Assembly: GCA_963847665.1 (NCBI GenBank)
Contig: CAWKAO010000003.1
Coordinates: 1 to 64,000 of the forward strand
Direction of reading: 5' to 3'
Length of the DNA: 64,000 bases
Origin: CAWKAO01 sp963847665
GTDB taxonomy: Bacteria > Actinomycetota > Humimicrobiia > Humimicrobiales > Humimicrobiaceae
Shown piece after piece: positions 43,379-51,627 of the stretch. Made by a program: the position numbers and the translations under genes. The notes below the pieces were generated by a model. The model saw nothing but the letters and a program-made list of their open reading frames with translations. It was not told the origin of the DNA and did no database searches. How positions within the stretch are numbered: the first letter of the stretch is position 1; every line of letters begins with the position of its first letter.

Positions 43379-44497
43379 ATGGGTAATACTGGAAACTATA
43401 AGGATATCGAAAAGATAAGAGTACTGGATCTTGGAAACATCGATTATCTTGACACACAGGCTATATACCATAGTGTGGCACATGCATTTAAGGAAGACTC
43501 ACCGGATACACTCATACTGGTGAGCCCTACCAGTACATATGCTTGTATCGGCTATTTTCAGGATATGGAACAAGAGGTCGAAATTGGTTTTTGTGAAAAA
43601 AACAATATACCTGTGCTCCGCAGGGAAGTCGGTGGGGGCGCCGTGCTTCTCGATAGTGAGCAGGTTTTCTTCCAATTTGTCTTTAATAAAAATAAAATAC
43701 CCAGGGATGTAAACGTATTGTATGAAGATTTCCTGCTGCCTGCTACCAGGACATATAAAAAACTCGGATTGGAAGTCGTCCACAGACCGGTAAACGATCT
43801 CCAGATAAACGGAAGGAAGATCGGTGGAAGCGGTGCTTGCGAGATAGGAGATTCCATGGTCATAGTTGGAAGTTTTATGTTTGATTTCAACCATGAACTT
43901 ATGTCAAAAATCCTGAATGTACCTTCAGAAAAATTCAGGGATAAATTATATAAAAACGTAAAGGAATATGTAACGACTATAAAAAGAGAATTTACATACC
44001 TGGATCTACTGCCACCCGGGAGAGAAAAAATCGTAGATACCTTCCTGGAAGAAGTCAGTGGTGCTTTTTCTGCTGAGCTCAAATATGGTGACGGCCTTTT
44101 AAACAATGAAGAGGCTATGCTGCTTGAAATGAGGAAGAGATTGACCAGCAGTTCATGGTCATTTAAAAAAGGCAGGTTTGCAGACAGAAAGGTAAAGATA
44201 ACTGCAGGTATTAATCTATTCGAAGGGAGCCATAAAAGTCCAGGCGGCCTTATTAGAGTCACATTTACTTTAAAGGATAATATGATATCTGATCTAAGTA
44301 TAAGCGGAGACTTTACAATGATCCCTGGTGATGGACTTTCTTTGATCGAAAAAGAACTTGAAGACTCTGTTCTGGATTTAGAGGTGCTTACAGGAAAACT
44401 TGAAAAAATATACGATAAAAACCATATACAATCTCCGGGTGTAGATCCCCGTGATTTTATTGATGCTATCGAAAAAACAGTGAATGATCTAAGATAA
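43379..44497 (+). CDS. lplA: Lipoate-protein ligase A family
   Basis: The 372-residue protein has the LplA core: LRREVGGGAVLLDSEQVFFQ, the catalytic lysine in INGRKIGGSGACEIGD, and FNHELMSKILNVP. A C-terminal accessory domain (SWSFKKGRFADRKVKITAGI and on) completes the long LplA form. It adds lipoate or octanoate to carrier proteins of 2-oxoacid dehydrogenases or the glycine system. It stands alone on the plus strand between minus-strand glycan genes, so it is not part of their transcript. Confidence 0.9.
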   Translation: MGNTGNYKDIEKIRVLDLGNIDYLDTQAIYHSVAHAFKEDSPDTLILVSPTSTYACIGYFQDMEQEVEIGFCEKNNIPVLRREVGGGAVLLDSEQVFFQFVFNKNKIPRDVNVLYEDFLLPATRTYKKLGLEVVHRPVNDLQINGRKIGGSGACEIGDSMVIVGSFMFDFNHELMSKILNVPSEKFRDKLYKNVKEYVTTIKREFTYLDLLPPGREKIVDTFLEEVSGAFSAELKYGDGLLNNEEAMLLEMRKRLTSSSWSFKKGRFADRKVKITAGINLFEGSHKSPGGLIRVTFTLKDNMISDLSISGDFTMIPGDGLSLIEKELEDSVLDLEVLTGKLEKIYDKNHIQSPGVDPRDFIDAIEKTVNDLR

Positions 44498-44537
44498 AAA
44501 ACCGGCTTTCATTCTTATTAAATGTCCACCGGTTTTT
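44496..44537 (+). terminator. Intrinsic terminator of lplA
   Basis: AAAAACCGG and CCGGTTTTT form a stem directly after the stop, with a 20-odd base loop and the T-run in the second arm. It can also end transcripts from the opposite strand. Confidence 0.75.
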
Positions 44538-44595
44538 ATGCTGTTGTCTTGATACTGAATATCGTCTGGTATTTGATCACCAGTCTTGAGTGGGT

Positions 44596-44808
44596 TTATT
44601 CCTTTTTTTCTCTATCAGCTTCTTCGATCATTTTCTTAGCGATCCTGAGTTCTGTTTTTCTCCTGATCTCTTCAGTGTAGACCCTCAATTCACCTACGAG
44701 CCTGTTGTATCTGGTAATATAAATAGTATCACCTAAATTTTTTGTCAGATACTCTGTAAGATTAACCCTGAGATCATTAGTATCAATTCTTTTAATTGAA
44801 TCTTCCAT
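44596..44808 (-). CDS. Phd/YefM-like antitoxin, orphan
   Basis: A 70-residue protein starting at ATG 44808, which has GAGGTG at 8 bases; GTG 44817 would add three residues. DTNDLRVNLTEYLTKNLGD then TIYITRYNRLVGELRVY matches the Phd/YefM N-terminal fold (helix, then strand with a VTRxGKPVA-type ending). The C-terminal helix is charged, as in antitoxins that fold on a toxin. No toxin gene lies on either side: lplA is convergent downstream and 180 bases of very AT-rich DNA (44818-44999) lie upstream. Confidence 0.55.
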   Translation of the reverse strand: MEDSIKRIDTNDLRVNLTEYLTKNLGDTIYITRYNRLVGELRVYTEEIRRKTELRIAKKMIEEADREKKE

Positions 44809-44999
44809 TTTAATCACCTCTTATTATTAAAATCTTATCTGTAAATAGTGTAATAATTCTAAATAAAATTTATATTTATATTATTGAACTATAATACATA
44901 AGTATTATATCATATAAAATTGTAAAAATATATTATAAAAATAATAAATTTTAATGTCAACTTAAATTAAAAAGAAAAAATTATACTTATTTAATTCTT

Positions 45000-46145
45000 T
45001 TATAAAAAATTCGGCCTCTTCATAAGTCCATAGAAATAACCCAGCAATTTTGCAAGATCTATGAAAATAAGGAAAAATGGGATTGCAAAAAAGGTAAGGG
45101 CCTGGATTGATGCCAGTTGTTGCCGGGTCCTGATAAAGGTACAGGCTTTATTATTTTTCAGTACATAATTGATGCGTGAATAAGGCCTGAAATTATATAG
45201 CGGATATATGAGCAATAAAAAAAGCAGCCATGGAGAAAAAATTACGGTTAGGATGATGACAGCCATAAAAAAGGCAAATGCCATGAACCGTATTAAATGC
45301 CTGGCCCGGTACATCCCCCCTATAGCGTCTCCCTTGGCATATCTGAAAAACTGCTTGAAAACCGATTTGAAGTCATCTCTCAGGTTCCAGTAGACCTCTG
45401 CATCGGGCTTAAAACCTATCTTTACACCCTTCTCCTTCAAGTTAAAATTAAACCGCATGTCCTCACCATAGTCCATATTCTCAGGATAACCACCGACTGC
45501 TTCCCAGATGGATTTTTTGAAACTGATATTTCTTGAAGAAGGCATAAATCCTGAAGGGTCTATTTCACTTTTTTTTGGGAGTACACAAACAGCAAGTACT
45601 GCTCCGACGATGTTACTCACTTCGGGAAAAGTATACCCTCCAGCGACCAGTAATTTATCACTGCACAGGTCCTCTGTGATCGATTCCAGCCATTTCAGGT
45701 CGAGGTTACACCCTGCATCGCTGACACAAATTGTTTCTTTATCGGCATTTGCTATCGCTAAGTTTCTTCCTTTGGATATCCTTGCACCTTTTGATTTCAG
45801 GATCATCACATTTATTTTTTTATGGACTTTACCTGTAAATAAAACCTCTGCTTTTCCGGCAGGTATTTTATCTGGATCCCATATAAAAAATCCTGTCCCG
45901 TAATCCAGCCCACAAAGGTCTTTAAACTTTTCTAAAAGAATACCGGCGGTATTATCTGTAGAACCACCATCCACGATGATCACTTCTGCAGGCAGAATAC
46001 TCTGTGCGAACAGGCTGTCAATAAATCTTCCAATAGAGCCAGCTTCATTAAATACAGTCATAATAAAACTGATTTCTTTTATGTTTTTATCGAACGGTAT
46101 GATTTTTTCCATCCTTCCCGGAAAAATATAATTTAAGTGCTTCAC
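45000..46145 (-). CDS. GT2 glycosyltransferase with C-terminal membrane helices
   Basis: A 381-residue protein. The GT-A domain has FIMTVFNEAGSIGRFIDSLF, VIIVDGGSTDNTAGI, VSDAGCNLDLKWLESI and MDYGEDMRFNFNLKEKGVKI. Two or three helices follow (MAFAFFMAVIILTVIFSPWL), so it works at the cytoplasmic membrane face. The GTG start used here overlaps the upstream gene by 58 bases; ATG 46112 would shorten this to 26. Neither has a good ribosome-binding site, so the start is uncertain. The acceptor is unknown. Confidence 0.85.
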   Translation of the reverse strand: MKHLNYIFPGRMEKIIPFDKNIKEISFIMTVFNEAGSIGRFIDSLFAQSILPAEVIIVDGGSTDNTAGILLEKFKDLCGLDYGTGFFIWDPDKIPAGKAEVLFTGKVHKKINVMILKSKGARISKGRNLAIANADKETICVSDAGCNLDLKWLESITEDLCSDKLLVAGGYTFPEVSNIVGAVLAVCVLPKKSEIDPSGFMPSSRNISFKKSIWEAVGGYPENMDYGEDMRFNFNLKEKGVKIGFKPDAEVYWNLRDDFKSVFKQFFRYAKGDAIGGMYRARHLIRFMAFAFFMAVIILTVIFSPWLLFLLLIYPLYNFRPYSRINYVLKNNKACTFIRTRQQLASIQALTFFAIPFFLIFIDLAKLLGYFYGLMKRPNFL

Positions 46146-47082
46146 AATGATCGGTCAATCTTTTTTTCAATGACAGTTTTTCTGCTTTGAATAGCATCAT
46201 CAGGGCAAAAACGATTATCCTGTTGATTATAAAAATAAAATATAAGAGACTTTCTGTTTTGGAATGGCGGACAGAGTAATTCTTTAAAAAATAAAGCCTC
46301 CTGCTATTCCAGATCTGTGCCAGACGCAGAGCTGTATTTTTTTTTGCAATGCCTCCGTCGAAATGCTTAACTTTATAATCGCTGAAATAATAGTTTTTAA
46401 ATCCTTTTCTTTTTAATCTAAGGCACAGGTCTGTATCTTCACTGTACATAAAATAATCCTGGTCAAACCCTCCAGAAGCATCAAAGGTTTCTTTTTTTAC
46501 AAGGAAACATGCACCGGATAACCAGTCGACTTCCATTGTTTTTCCGTGGTCCCAGTATGTCATAAAATATGACCCGAATATTCTGGACCTTTTAAATATT
46601 CTGTGCAAAAAGAAGCTTTCATAAAACTGCCTTGAAAGAGTAGGAAAGGACCTGCAGCTAAACTGGAGGGTTCCATCTGTATTTGTTATCTTTGGTCCCA
46701 CAATACCGGTATTATGCCCTTGATCAGTATTTCTACAGAATCCAATAAAGGCATCTAAACCTTCACGCCCCATCTCTGCATCCGGATTAAGAAATAGGAG
46801 ATAATCTCCTGTAGAGCTTTTTACGCCAAGGTTTGCTGCAGCAGCAAAACCAATATTTTTACCTGTTTTTACTACCCTGAATATATTTTTCTTTTGCTTC
46901 TTGACTATGCTGTCCAGCAATTCCTGGCTTCCATCAGTAGAGTCATTGTCAACCAGGATAATATCGAATTCAAATCTCTCTGCCAGTTCTTTCAGGTTTG
47001 ATAATCTGGTAATACTATCAATACAGGCGGGAAGAAACTCTATCCCATTATGGTTTATTAATATTATGTTTATTTTTTCCAT
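46087..47082 (-). CDS. GT2 glycosyltransferase (WbbL-like)
   Basis: A 331-residue GT-A enzyme: NIILINHNGIEFLPACIDSI, VDNDSTDGSQELL, LFLNPDAEMGREGL and WLSGACFLVKKETFDASG then YSEDTDLCLRLKRKGF. It is a clear paralogue of the enzyme at 42420 (same WxSGxC..F..EDTDLC pattern). A hydrophobic helix near the end (IFIINRIIVFALMMLFK) may bind the membrane. GAAGAGGT precedes ATG, inside the end of the upstream gene. Confidence 0.88.
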   Translation of the reverse strand: MEKINIILINHNGIEFLPACIDSITRLSNLKELAERFEFDIILVDNDSTDGSQELLDSIVKKQKKNIFRVVKTGKNIGFAAAANLGVKSSTGDYLLFLNPDAEMGREGLDAFIGFCRNTDQGHNTGIVGPKITNTDGTLQFSCRSFPTLSRQFYESFFLHRIFKRSRIFGSYFMTYWDHGKTMEVDWLSGACFLVKKETFDASGGFDQDYFMYSEDTDLCLRLKRKGFKNYYFSDYKVKHFDGGIAKKNTALRLAQIWNSRRLYFLKNYSVRHSKTESLLYFIFIINRIIVFALMMLFKAEKLSLKKRLTDHCEALKLYFSGKDGKNHTVR

Positions 47083-48736
47083 CTACCTCTTCATTGATTA
47101 TTTTTAACAGATCCTTATGGAACTTTTCGCTTGAAAAAAAAGTGGAACTCAAAACTGCATTTTTACCTATGTGTCTGTAGCCTCCAGGATTTGAGCAGAT
47201 ATCTAATGTTACCTCCTTCAATTGTGACCAGTCTTCAAACAAAAAGCCGTTTTCATTATTTTTTATGATCTCACTCTGCCCGCCCCTGTTGATGACTACC
47301 GGTATACAACCTGACGCCATCGCCTCGACAGTCGTTATGCCGAAATGCTCAAATTTTTCAGGATGGCGCTCTGCATCTTCACCCATTCCGGCTGCATGCC
47401 AGAAAAGAAACGCTTTTGCAAAAAGATCCACAAGTCTTCCATAGTCCATATTCTTAAATATTTTGACTGGATAGCCGGTGCTTAACTCTTCTATTTTTCT
47501 AACATAATCCTGGTGTTCCTTTTTGTCTTCGACGCCCCCGGCCAGGTATAGACTGTACCCGGACATCACTTCTTTATGTTCCCTGTAAAGATCTATGAAG
47601 TTTTCTGCAAGCTCAAGCTGCTTTTTATTATGATGTTCCGGAAAAAATCTGCCTACACTGAGTATTATCTTTTCTTTTTTACTTATTTTAAAATTTTGTA
47701 TATCCACAGGGGGATAAAGGATGGTGCTTTCCTTTTTCCATGACTTACTGACCCATTTATTTGAGTATTCAGATATGGATATGATCCTGTCATAGGTCTC
47801 AAGGAATCCAAGATCTTTCGGATATGTCACCAAAAACAGTGGTATGTACCCTATTAATCTGAGCAATAATTTTTTTAGAAACCCGGTCTGCTGCTGATTA
47901 TAAACAACACAACCAAGCAACCTTGTATCAGTCTGGCTGCCTGGTGAGGATGCAGGTATAAAATAATCAGACTCAATACTCAGCATATATTCTGGTTTTA
48001 ATGATCCCTTACCCTCGGGGCTTAGATCTTCTTTTGGTAATTCGATCGTGATATTCTCCCTCTTTCCCTTTTCCAGCTTATATCTCTTTTCAGAGACAAC
48101 CTGTCCAGAGGCCTTTGAAGATTTTATAAAAACCTTAACTGTGCAATCCATTATATCGATACCTGAATTTACAGGATTTTTTACTCCTATTCTTATCGGA
48201 AGATCATTTTTTTTGTAACCGATCAAAGCCTTTCCGCTGCTCCAGGCACCCCTTCCCAGAAAAAAACGCCTCTGGTCATATATCCCCTCGAATACTTCAA
48301 TATCCTCAAAAATCTTACGGTTGGTTTTATCTGCAAGACGATATAACCATATTGCGATCCTTCTGAAAAAAAGAAGTAGAAACCTGTGCAAAGGACCAAA
48401 ATCAACATCAAAAGAAGTGGGGAAATAACAAAGATAGATGTTTCTTTTTCCAAATGCAGATAATGAACTTAGGTATGTCGAATTTATAAAGATGTCATAA
48501 TCCCGGGTTATTCTCTGGGCGTACTCATCCGAAAGAAAAGGAAACAGCTTCAGCTCCACTTTGCTCAGGTCCAGGTTAAGACGTGATGAAACTTTTTTAA
48601 GGTCAGAAAAAATATCGGTTATAAGGTCCACCTGAAAACCTTTCTGCATGGACAATATCTCTGCCATCTTGCAGCTGTATCTTTCTCCTCCTCCCGCAGT
48701 TGAGAGGTACCTGTCATAGATTCCTATTCTTTTCAT
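47048..48736 (-). CDS. GT4-type glycosyltransferase with inserted beta domain
   Basis: The 562-residue GT-B enzyme opens with YDRYLSTAGGGERYSCKMAE and has the C-terminal donor domain IILSVGRFFPEHHNKKQLEL, GMGEDAERHPEKFEHFGITT and EAMASGCIPVVINRGGQSEI. Between the lobes' first and later parts, residues about 160-290 form a beta-rich insert (IRIGVKNPVNSGIDIMDCTV, KRENITIELPKEDL) that GT4 enzymes normally lack; it looks like a carbohydrate- or lipid-binding sandwich. The neighbouring GT2 gene carries a comparable insert. The length, about 170 more than usual, fits this. Confidence 0.85.
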   Translation of the reverse strand: MKRIGIYDRYLSTAGGGERYSCKMAEILSMQKGFQVDLITDIFSDLKKVSSRLNLDLSKVELKLFPFLSDEYAQRITRDYDIFINSTYLSSLSAFGKRNIYLCYFPTSFDVDFGPLHRFLLLFFRRIAIWLYRLADKTNRKIFEDIEVFEGIYDQRRFFLGRGAWSSGKALIGYKKNDLPIRIGVKNPVNSGIDIMDCTVKVFIKSSKASGQVVSEKRYKLEKGKRENITIELPKEDLSPEGKGSLKPEYMLSIESDYFIPASSPGSQTDTRLLGCVVYNQQQTGFLKKLLLRLIGYIPLFLVTYPKDLGFLETYDRIISISEYSNKWVSKSWKKESTILYPPVDIQNFKISKKEKIILSVGRFFPEHHNKKQLELAENFIDLYREHKEVMSGYSLYLAGGVEDKKEHQDYVRKIEELSTGYPVKIFKNMDYGRLVDLFAKAFLFWHAAGMGEDAERHPEKFEHFGITTVEAMASGCIPVVINRGGQSEIIKNNENGFLFEDWSQLKEVTLDICSNPGGYRHIGKNAVLSSTFFSSEKFHKDLLKIINEEVDGKNKHNINKP

Positions 48737-48756
48737 CTATATCCGACCCTGGTCCA

Positions 48757-50172
48757 TTAAAAATCCTGAAGCCACTTTAATATTTCAATATCTTTGACGA
48801 TCGCACCATTCCTGGCTTTGATCCTTGAGCATATCCTTAAAGGCAAAAGATATATCAGTTCAAAAAGGATCCTTATTCTTGCACTGATATCGGGCCTGTG
48901 CTGTTTTTTACCATTCTTATACTGCTTCAAATATGCAATTAAGTTTATAAGTGCAGAAGCTTTGAAAGATATCAGGCATCCGGTGATTTTTTTGGCCCAG
49001 CAGCATTTAAATACCATGAGCAGCCTGTTTCTTAAAACATGATATGTGAAACTATAGGACCATTCTTTTCCAGTCCCGCAATGAAAATGCCTTGCAACAG
49101 ATTCCGGCGTAAAATAACTTTTCCATCCTTTCAGCTTCGCCCTCCAGAAAAGGTCCACATCCTCATAATATGTAAAAAAACCCGCATCGAAGTACCCTGT
49201 TTCATCAAGCATCTCCCTTTTTATAAGAAGACTGCTGCCGGTAGGAGAAAACACCTCCTGTACCGTTGAAAACTGCCCGTTATCCCAGGATCCACCTCCT
49301 CTGTCCCTGGCATAAAAATCTTTATTTATCTCGATACCGCAGCTGTTTATGATGTCGCCGGTATAAACTGTGTCTTCTTTTTTTAAGATAAGCTCAAGAG
49401 ACTCAGAGCCTATGCTACTGTCTGCAAAACCAGAGTATAATTCTTTTTTTGCCTGGTTTTTTGGGTCGACAGCAGAAATCTTTATTCTTATTTTCATACT
49501 TCTTGGAACCTTAGATGCAGAAAGTGAAAATCTTATAGTGACCTTTTCAGCTTTATCTGGCAGGGGAACAGCCATGACCGCACCATCTAAAATATTCCAT
49601 TTGCTGATCTCTCCTGATCCTGTCCTCGGACCCGGCAAAAAACCATTTAAAAATCTTGTATGTCCAGAAAGGTCCTCTTTTGCATCTTCAGTCACCCAAT
49701 TGATTTTCAGGTCACTTATAGAAACGGACCCGTTATTTTCAGGATTATATTCGATATTAAAACGCAGTGGCATATATCTATAGAAAAATAATACTTTCGA
49801 ACAGACTGAGCCGACTTTTTCAGTAGCTCCTTTTTTTATGGCCGTATCGACCATTCTGATCAGCCAGTCTCTTTCTACGACACAATCATTATTAATAAGT
49901 GCAGCATACTCTCCTGTCGCGACTTTAAGGCCTGCATTATTTCCTCCTGCATATCCGGTATTTTTTTCAAGCCTTATTACATTTACCCAGGGAAAATTGT
50001 TTTTAATAAATTCAACAGATCCATCATCTGAAGAATTATCGACAAATATAGTATTTATCTTTTCAGCAGGATACCGGAGGCCTTTTATTGATCTGAATAA
50101 GTTATTGAGGTATTTTATACCATTATAATTTACAGTGATTATGGAGACTTCGGGGTAGCTTGAGACTTCCAT
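48757..50172 (-). CDS. GT2 glycosyltransferase with inserted beta domain
   Basis: A 471-residue protein. The GT-A start is SIITVNYNGIKYLNNLFRSI, with NSSDDGSVEFIKNN and ALINNDCVVERDWL; the end of the fold is SSLLIKREMLDETGYFDAGF and YYEDVDLFWRAKLKGW. Between them, residues about 150-305 form a beta-sandwich-like insert (KVTIRFSLSASKVPRSMKIR, SSIGSESLELILKKEDTVY) not normal for GT2. A hydrophobic C-terminal part may bind the membrane. It lies directly upstream of the GT4 gene with a similar insert, so the two may serve the same chain. Confidence 0.85.
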   Translation of the reverse strand: MEVSSYPEVSIITVNYNGIKYLNNLFRSIKGLRYPAEKINTIFVDNSSDDGSVEFIKNNFPWVNVIRLEKNTGYAGGNNAGLKVATGEYAALINNDCVVERDWLIRMVDTAIKKGATEKVGSVCSKVLFFYRYMPLRFNIEYNPENNGSVSISDLKINWVTEDAKEDLSGHTRFLNGFLPGPRTGSGEISKWNILDGAVMAVPLPDKAEKVTIRFSLSASKVPRSMKIRIKISAVDPKNQAKKELYSGFADSSIGSESLELILKKEDTVYTGDIINSCGIEINKDFYARDRGGGSWDNGQFSTVQEVFSPTGSSLLIKREMLDETGYFDAGFFTYYEDVDLFWRAKLKGWKSYFTPESVARHFHCGTGKEWSYSFTYHVLRNRLLMVFKCCWAKKITGCLISFKASALINLIAYLKQYKNGKKQHRPDISARIRILFELIYLLPLRICSRIKARNGAIVKDIEILKWLQDF

Positions 50173-50216
50173 TAAAAAATACTCCAGTTATACCAGGTTT
50201 TACTGATCTTTAATTT

Positions 50217-50627
50217 TTATCCTCTGGACATTACTATGACTCCGACAGTGATTATTGCCGCACCGGCCCAGCGGATGGGATTGACATCCTCTTTGAGGAT
50301 AAACTTTGAGACGACCAGTATCAAGACATAGGTAAGTCCAATAAATGGATATGCAAAGCTAAGGTCAACTGCTGAAAGGACGACCAGCCAGATAGCTGCT
50401 GAGATCACATAACAAAATAGCCCTATTATGACAAGGGGGCTCTTAAAAATACTTAAAAAAAGATGCCCGAGCGCTCCTATGCTGTTTAAACTTATTGAGC
50501 CTATCTTATTCATCCCGAATTTTAATAAGATCTGGCCGCCAACGGCTATAGTGATACTTATCAATATCAATATAATGGATTTGGTCAAACTCAAACCTCT
50601 ACTCTCCTTTTTTATGTAATTTATCAT
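50217..50627 (-). CDS. EamA/SMR-type four-TM transporter (ArnE/F-like)
   Basis: The 136-residue protein has four membrane helices. GGQILLKFGMNKIG in helix 1-2 and the end LSFAYPFIGLTYVLILVVSK plus RWAGAAIITVGVIVMS match the small EamA half-proteins such as ArnE/ArnF, which flip undecaprenyl-phosphate-linked sugars. In a glycosyltransferase cluster this role is plausible: it may flip a lipid-linked monosaccharide for the GT39-like enzyme at 60709. A general SMR drug exporter is the alternative. Confidence 0.8.
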   Translation of the reverse strand: MINYIKKESRGLSLTKSIILILISITIAVGGQILLKFGMNKIGSISLNSIGALGHLFLSIFKSPLVIIGLFCYVISAAIWLVVLSAVDLSFAYPFIGLTYVLILVVSKFILKEDVNPIRWAGAAIITVGVIVMSRG

Positions 50628-50678
50628 TGATCCCTTTATTATAAATATACTGGCTTAAAACACTGGATTATAATATTT

Positions 50679-51242
50679 TTACAATTTTTTAGCTATAAAA
50701 TATTTATCAGAAAACGTCAGGCCCATTATCTTGTCAATATTAGAGACGTCACCGAGGAGTACTTCCAGGCTCTCCTCGATCCTTGTGATTTCCTGCTCTG
50801 TTTTCCCAAGCTTATCGCTAATTATCTCCCTTATTTTACGCACATCAACTCCAAGATTTGTGATCTGGTATTCAAGGGTCTTGAAAATATTATAATATAT
50901 AAATATCATCCTTTCGCGGTTTTTTGCATTGAGCTCATTTAATTCCCGGTTGATCTGTATCTGGATGTTATTACTGATAGCCTGGATTGATGCATTGTAG
51001 CTTTTTCTAAGATTCTCAAGATAAAGACTTGTCACTGCATAAATATATTTTTTTATTTTTCCCTTGATACTTTTATCGTTTGCAAGTTCATCTGATTCCA
51101 GTATATTTAAGCCCTTTAACATATTTAGTTCTTTAAAATCTTTTCTTGATAACCTTATCTCGAAAAGATCAATAAGCTCGTTCTTGCTGTATAGTTCTTC
51201 TATCTTCTTATCCAGTGCCTGCTGCAATAGATCCTTCTTCAT
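50679..51242 (-). CDS. Helical protein of unknown function in the glycan cluster
   Basis: A 187-residue, nearly all-helical polar protein without signal or membrane segment. It has coiled-coil-like stretches (ISDKLGKTEQEITRIEESLE) and an N-terminal helix MKKDLLQQALDKKIEELYSK. The end, IMGLTFSDKYFIAKKL, is more hydrophobic. I recognise no family. Helical proteins of this kind accompany methyltransferase-glycosyltransferase genes in some surface-glycan clusters. The start overlaps the end of the decayed gene upstream by 35 bases. Confidence 0.55.
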   Translation of the reverse strand: MKKDLLQQALDKKIEELYSKNELIDLFEIRLSRKDFKELNMLKGLNILESDELANDKSIKGKIKKYIYAVTSLYLENLRKSYNASIQAISNNIQIQINRELNELNAKNRERMIFIYYNIFKTLEYQITNLGVDVRKIREIISDKLGKTEQEITRIEESLEVLLGDVSNIDKIMGLTFSDKYFIAKKL

Positions 51243-51610
51243 CCTGCTGCCGGTCTATCTTGTCCCAGACACCCTTACTTATAAGTTCATATCCTGTATT
51301 TTTTAAAATATACTCGATCGTAAATTCATCTATCTGGTCCCCGACTGCATCTGAAATCTTCTCACCGCTTAGGATCCTGGAAATACCCCTGCTTTCAGGG
51401 ACTGGAAAAGAAAATCACTCCATCAGATTTTAACTTCATCTCCAATCACATTCAGGAGGTCATAAAAGAATTTTGGTGTCATTTTTTTAAATGTGTTATT
51501 GATTATGACACCATTCCAATCTTGTCCTGCTGATTATTTTTGATTTTAAAAAACCAATCATATCAAAAGTACTCTGGTCTTTGAATCTGCTTCTTTCATG
51601 ACATCGTCTA
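51208..51610 (-). pseudogene. Decayed gene, probably a methyltransferase C-terminal half
   Basis: There is no long frame here, but pieced frames read in order LGKLFYVEIDDVMKEADS, KNNQQDKIGMVIINNTFKKM, TPKFFYDLLNVIGDEV, SDGVIFFSSPESRGISRILS and DEFTIEYILKNTGYELISKG. At least four frame changes lie between 51400 and 51570, and no start is left. The order helix, strand, 'DGVIFFSSP' strand and last helices resembles the second half of a class I SAM methyltransferase; this is tentative. It fills an otherwise gene-free stretch in a tightly packed glycosyltransferase cluster. Confidence 0.5.
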
Positions 51611-51627
51611 TCTCGACATAAAACAGC

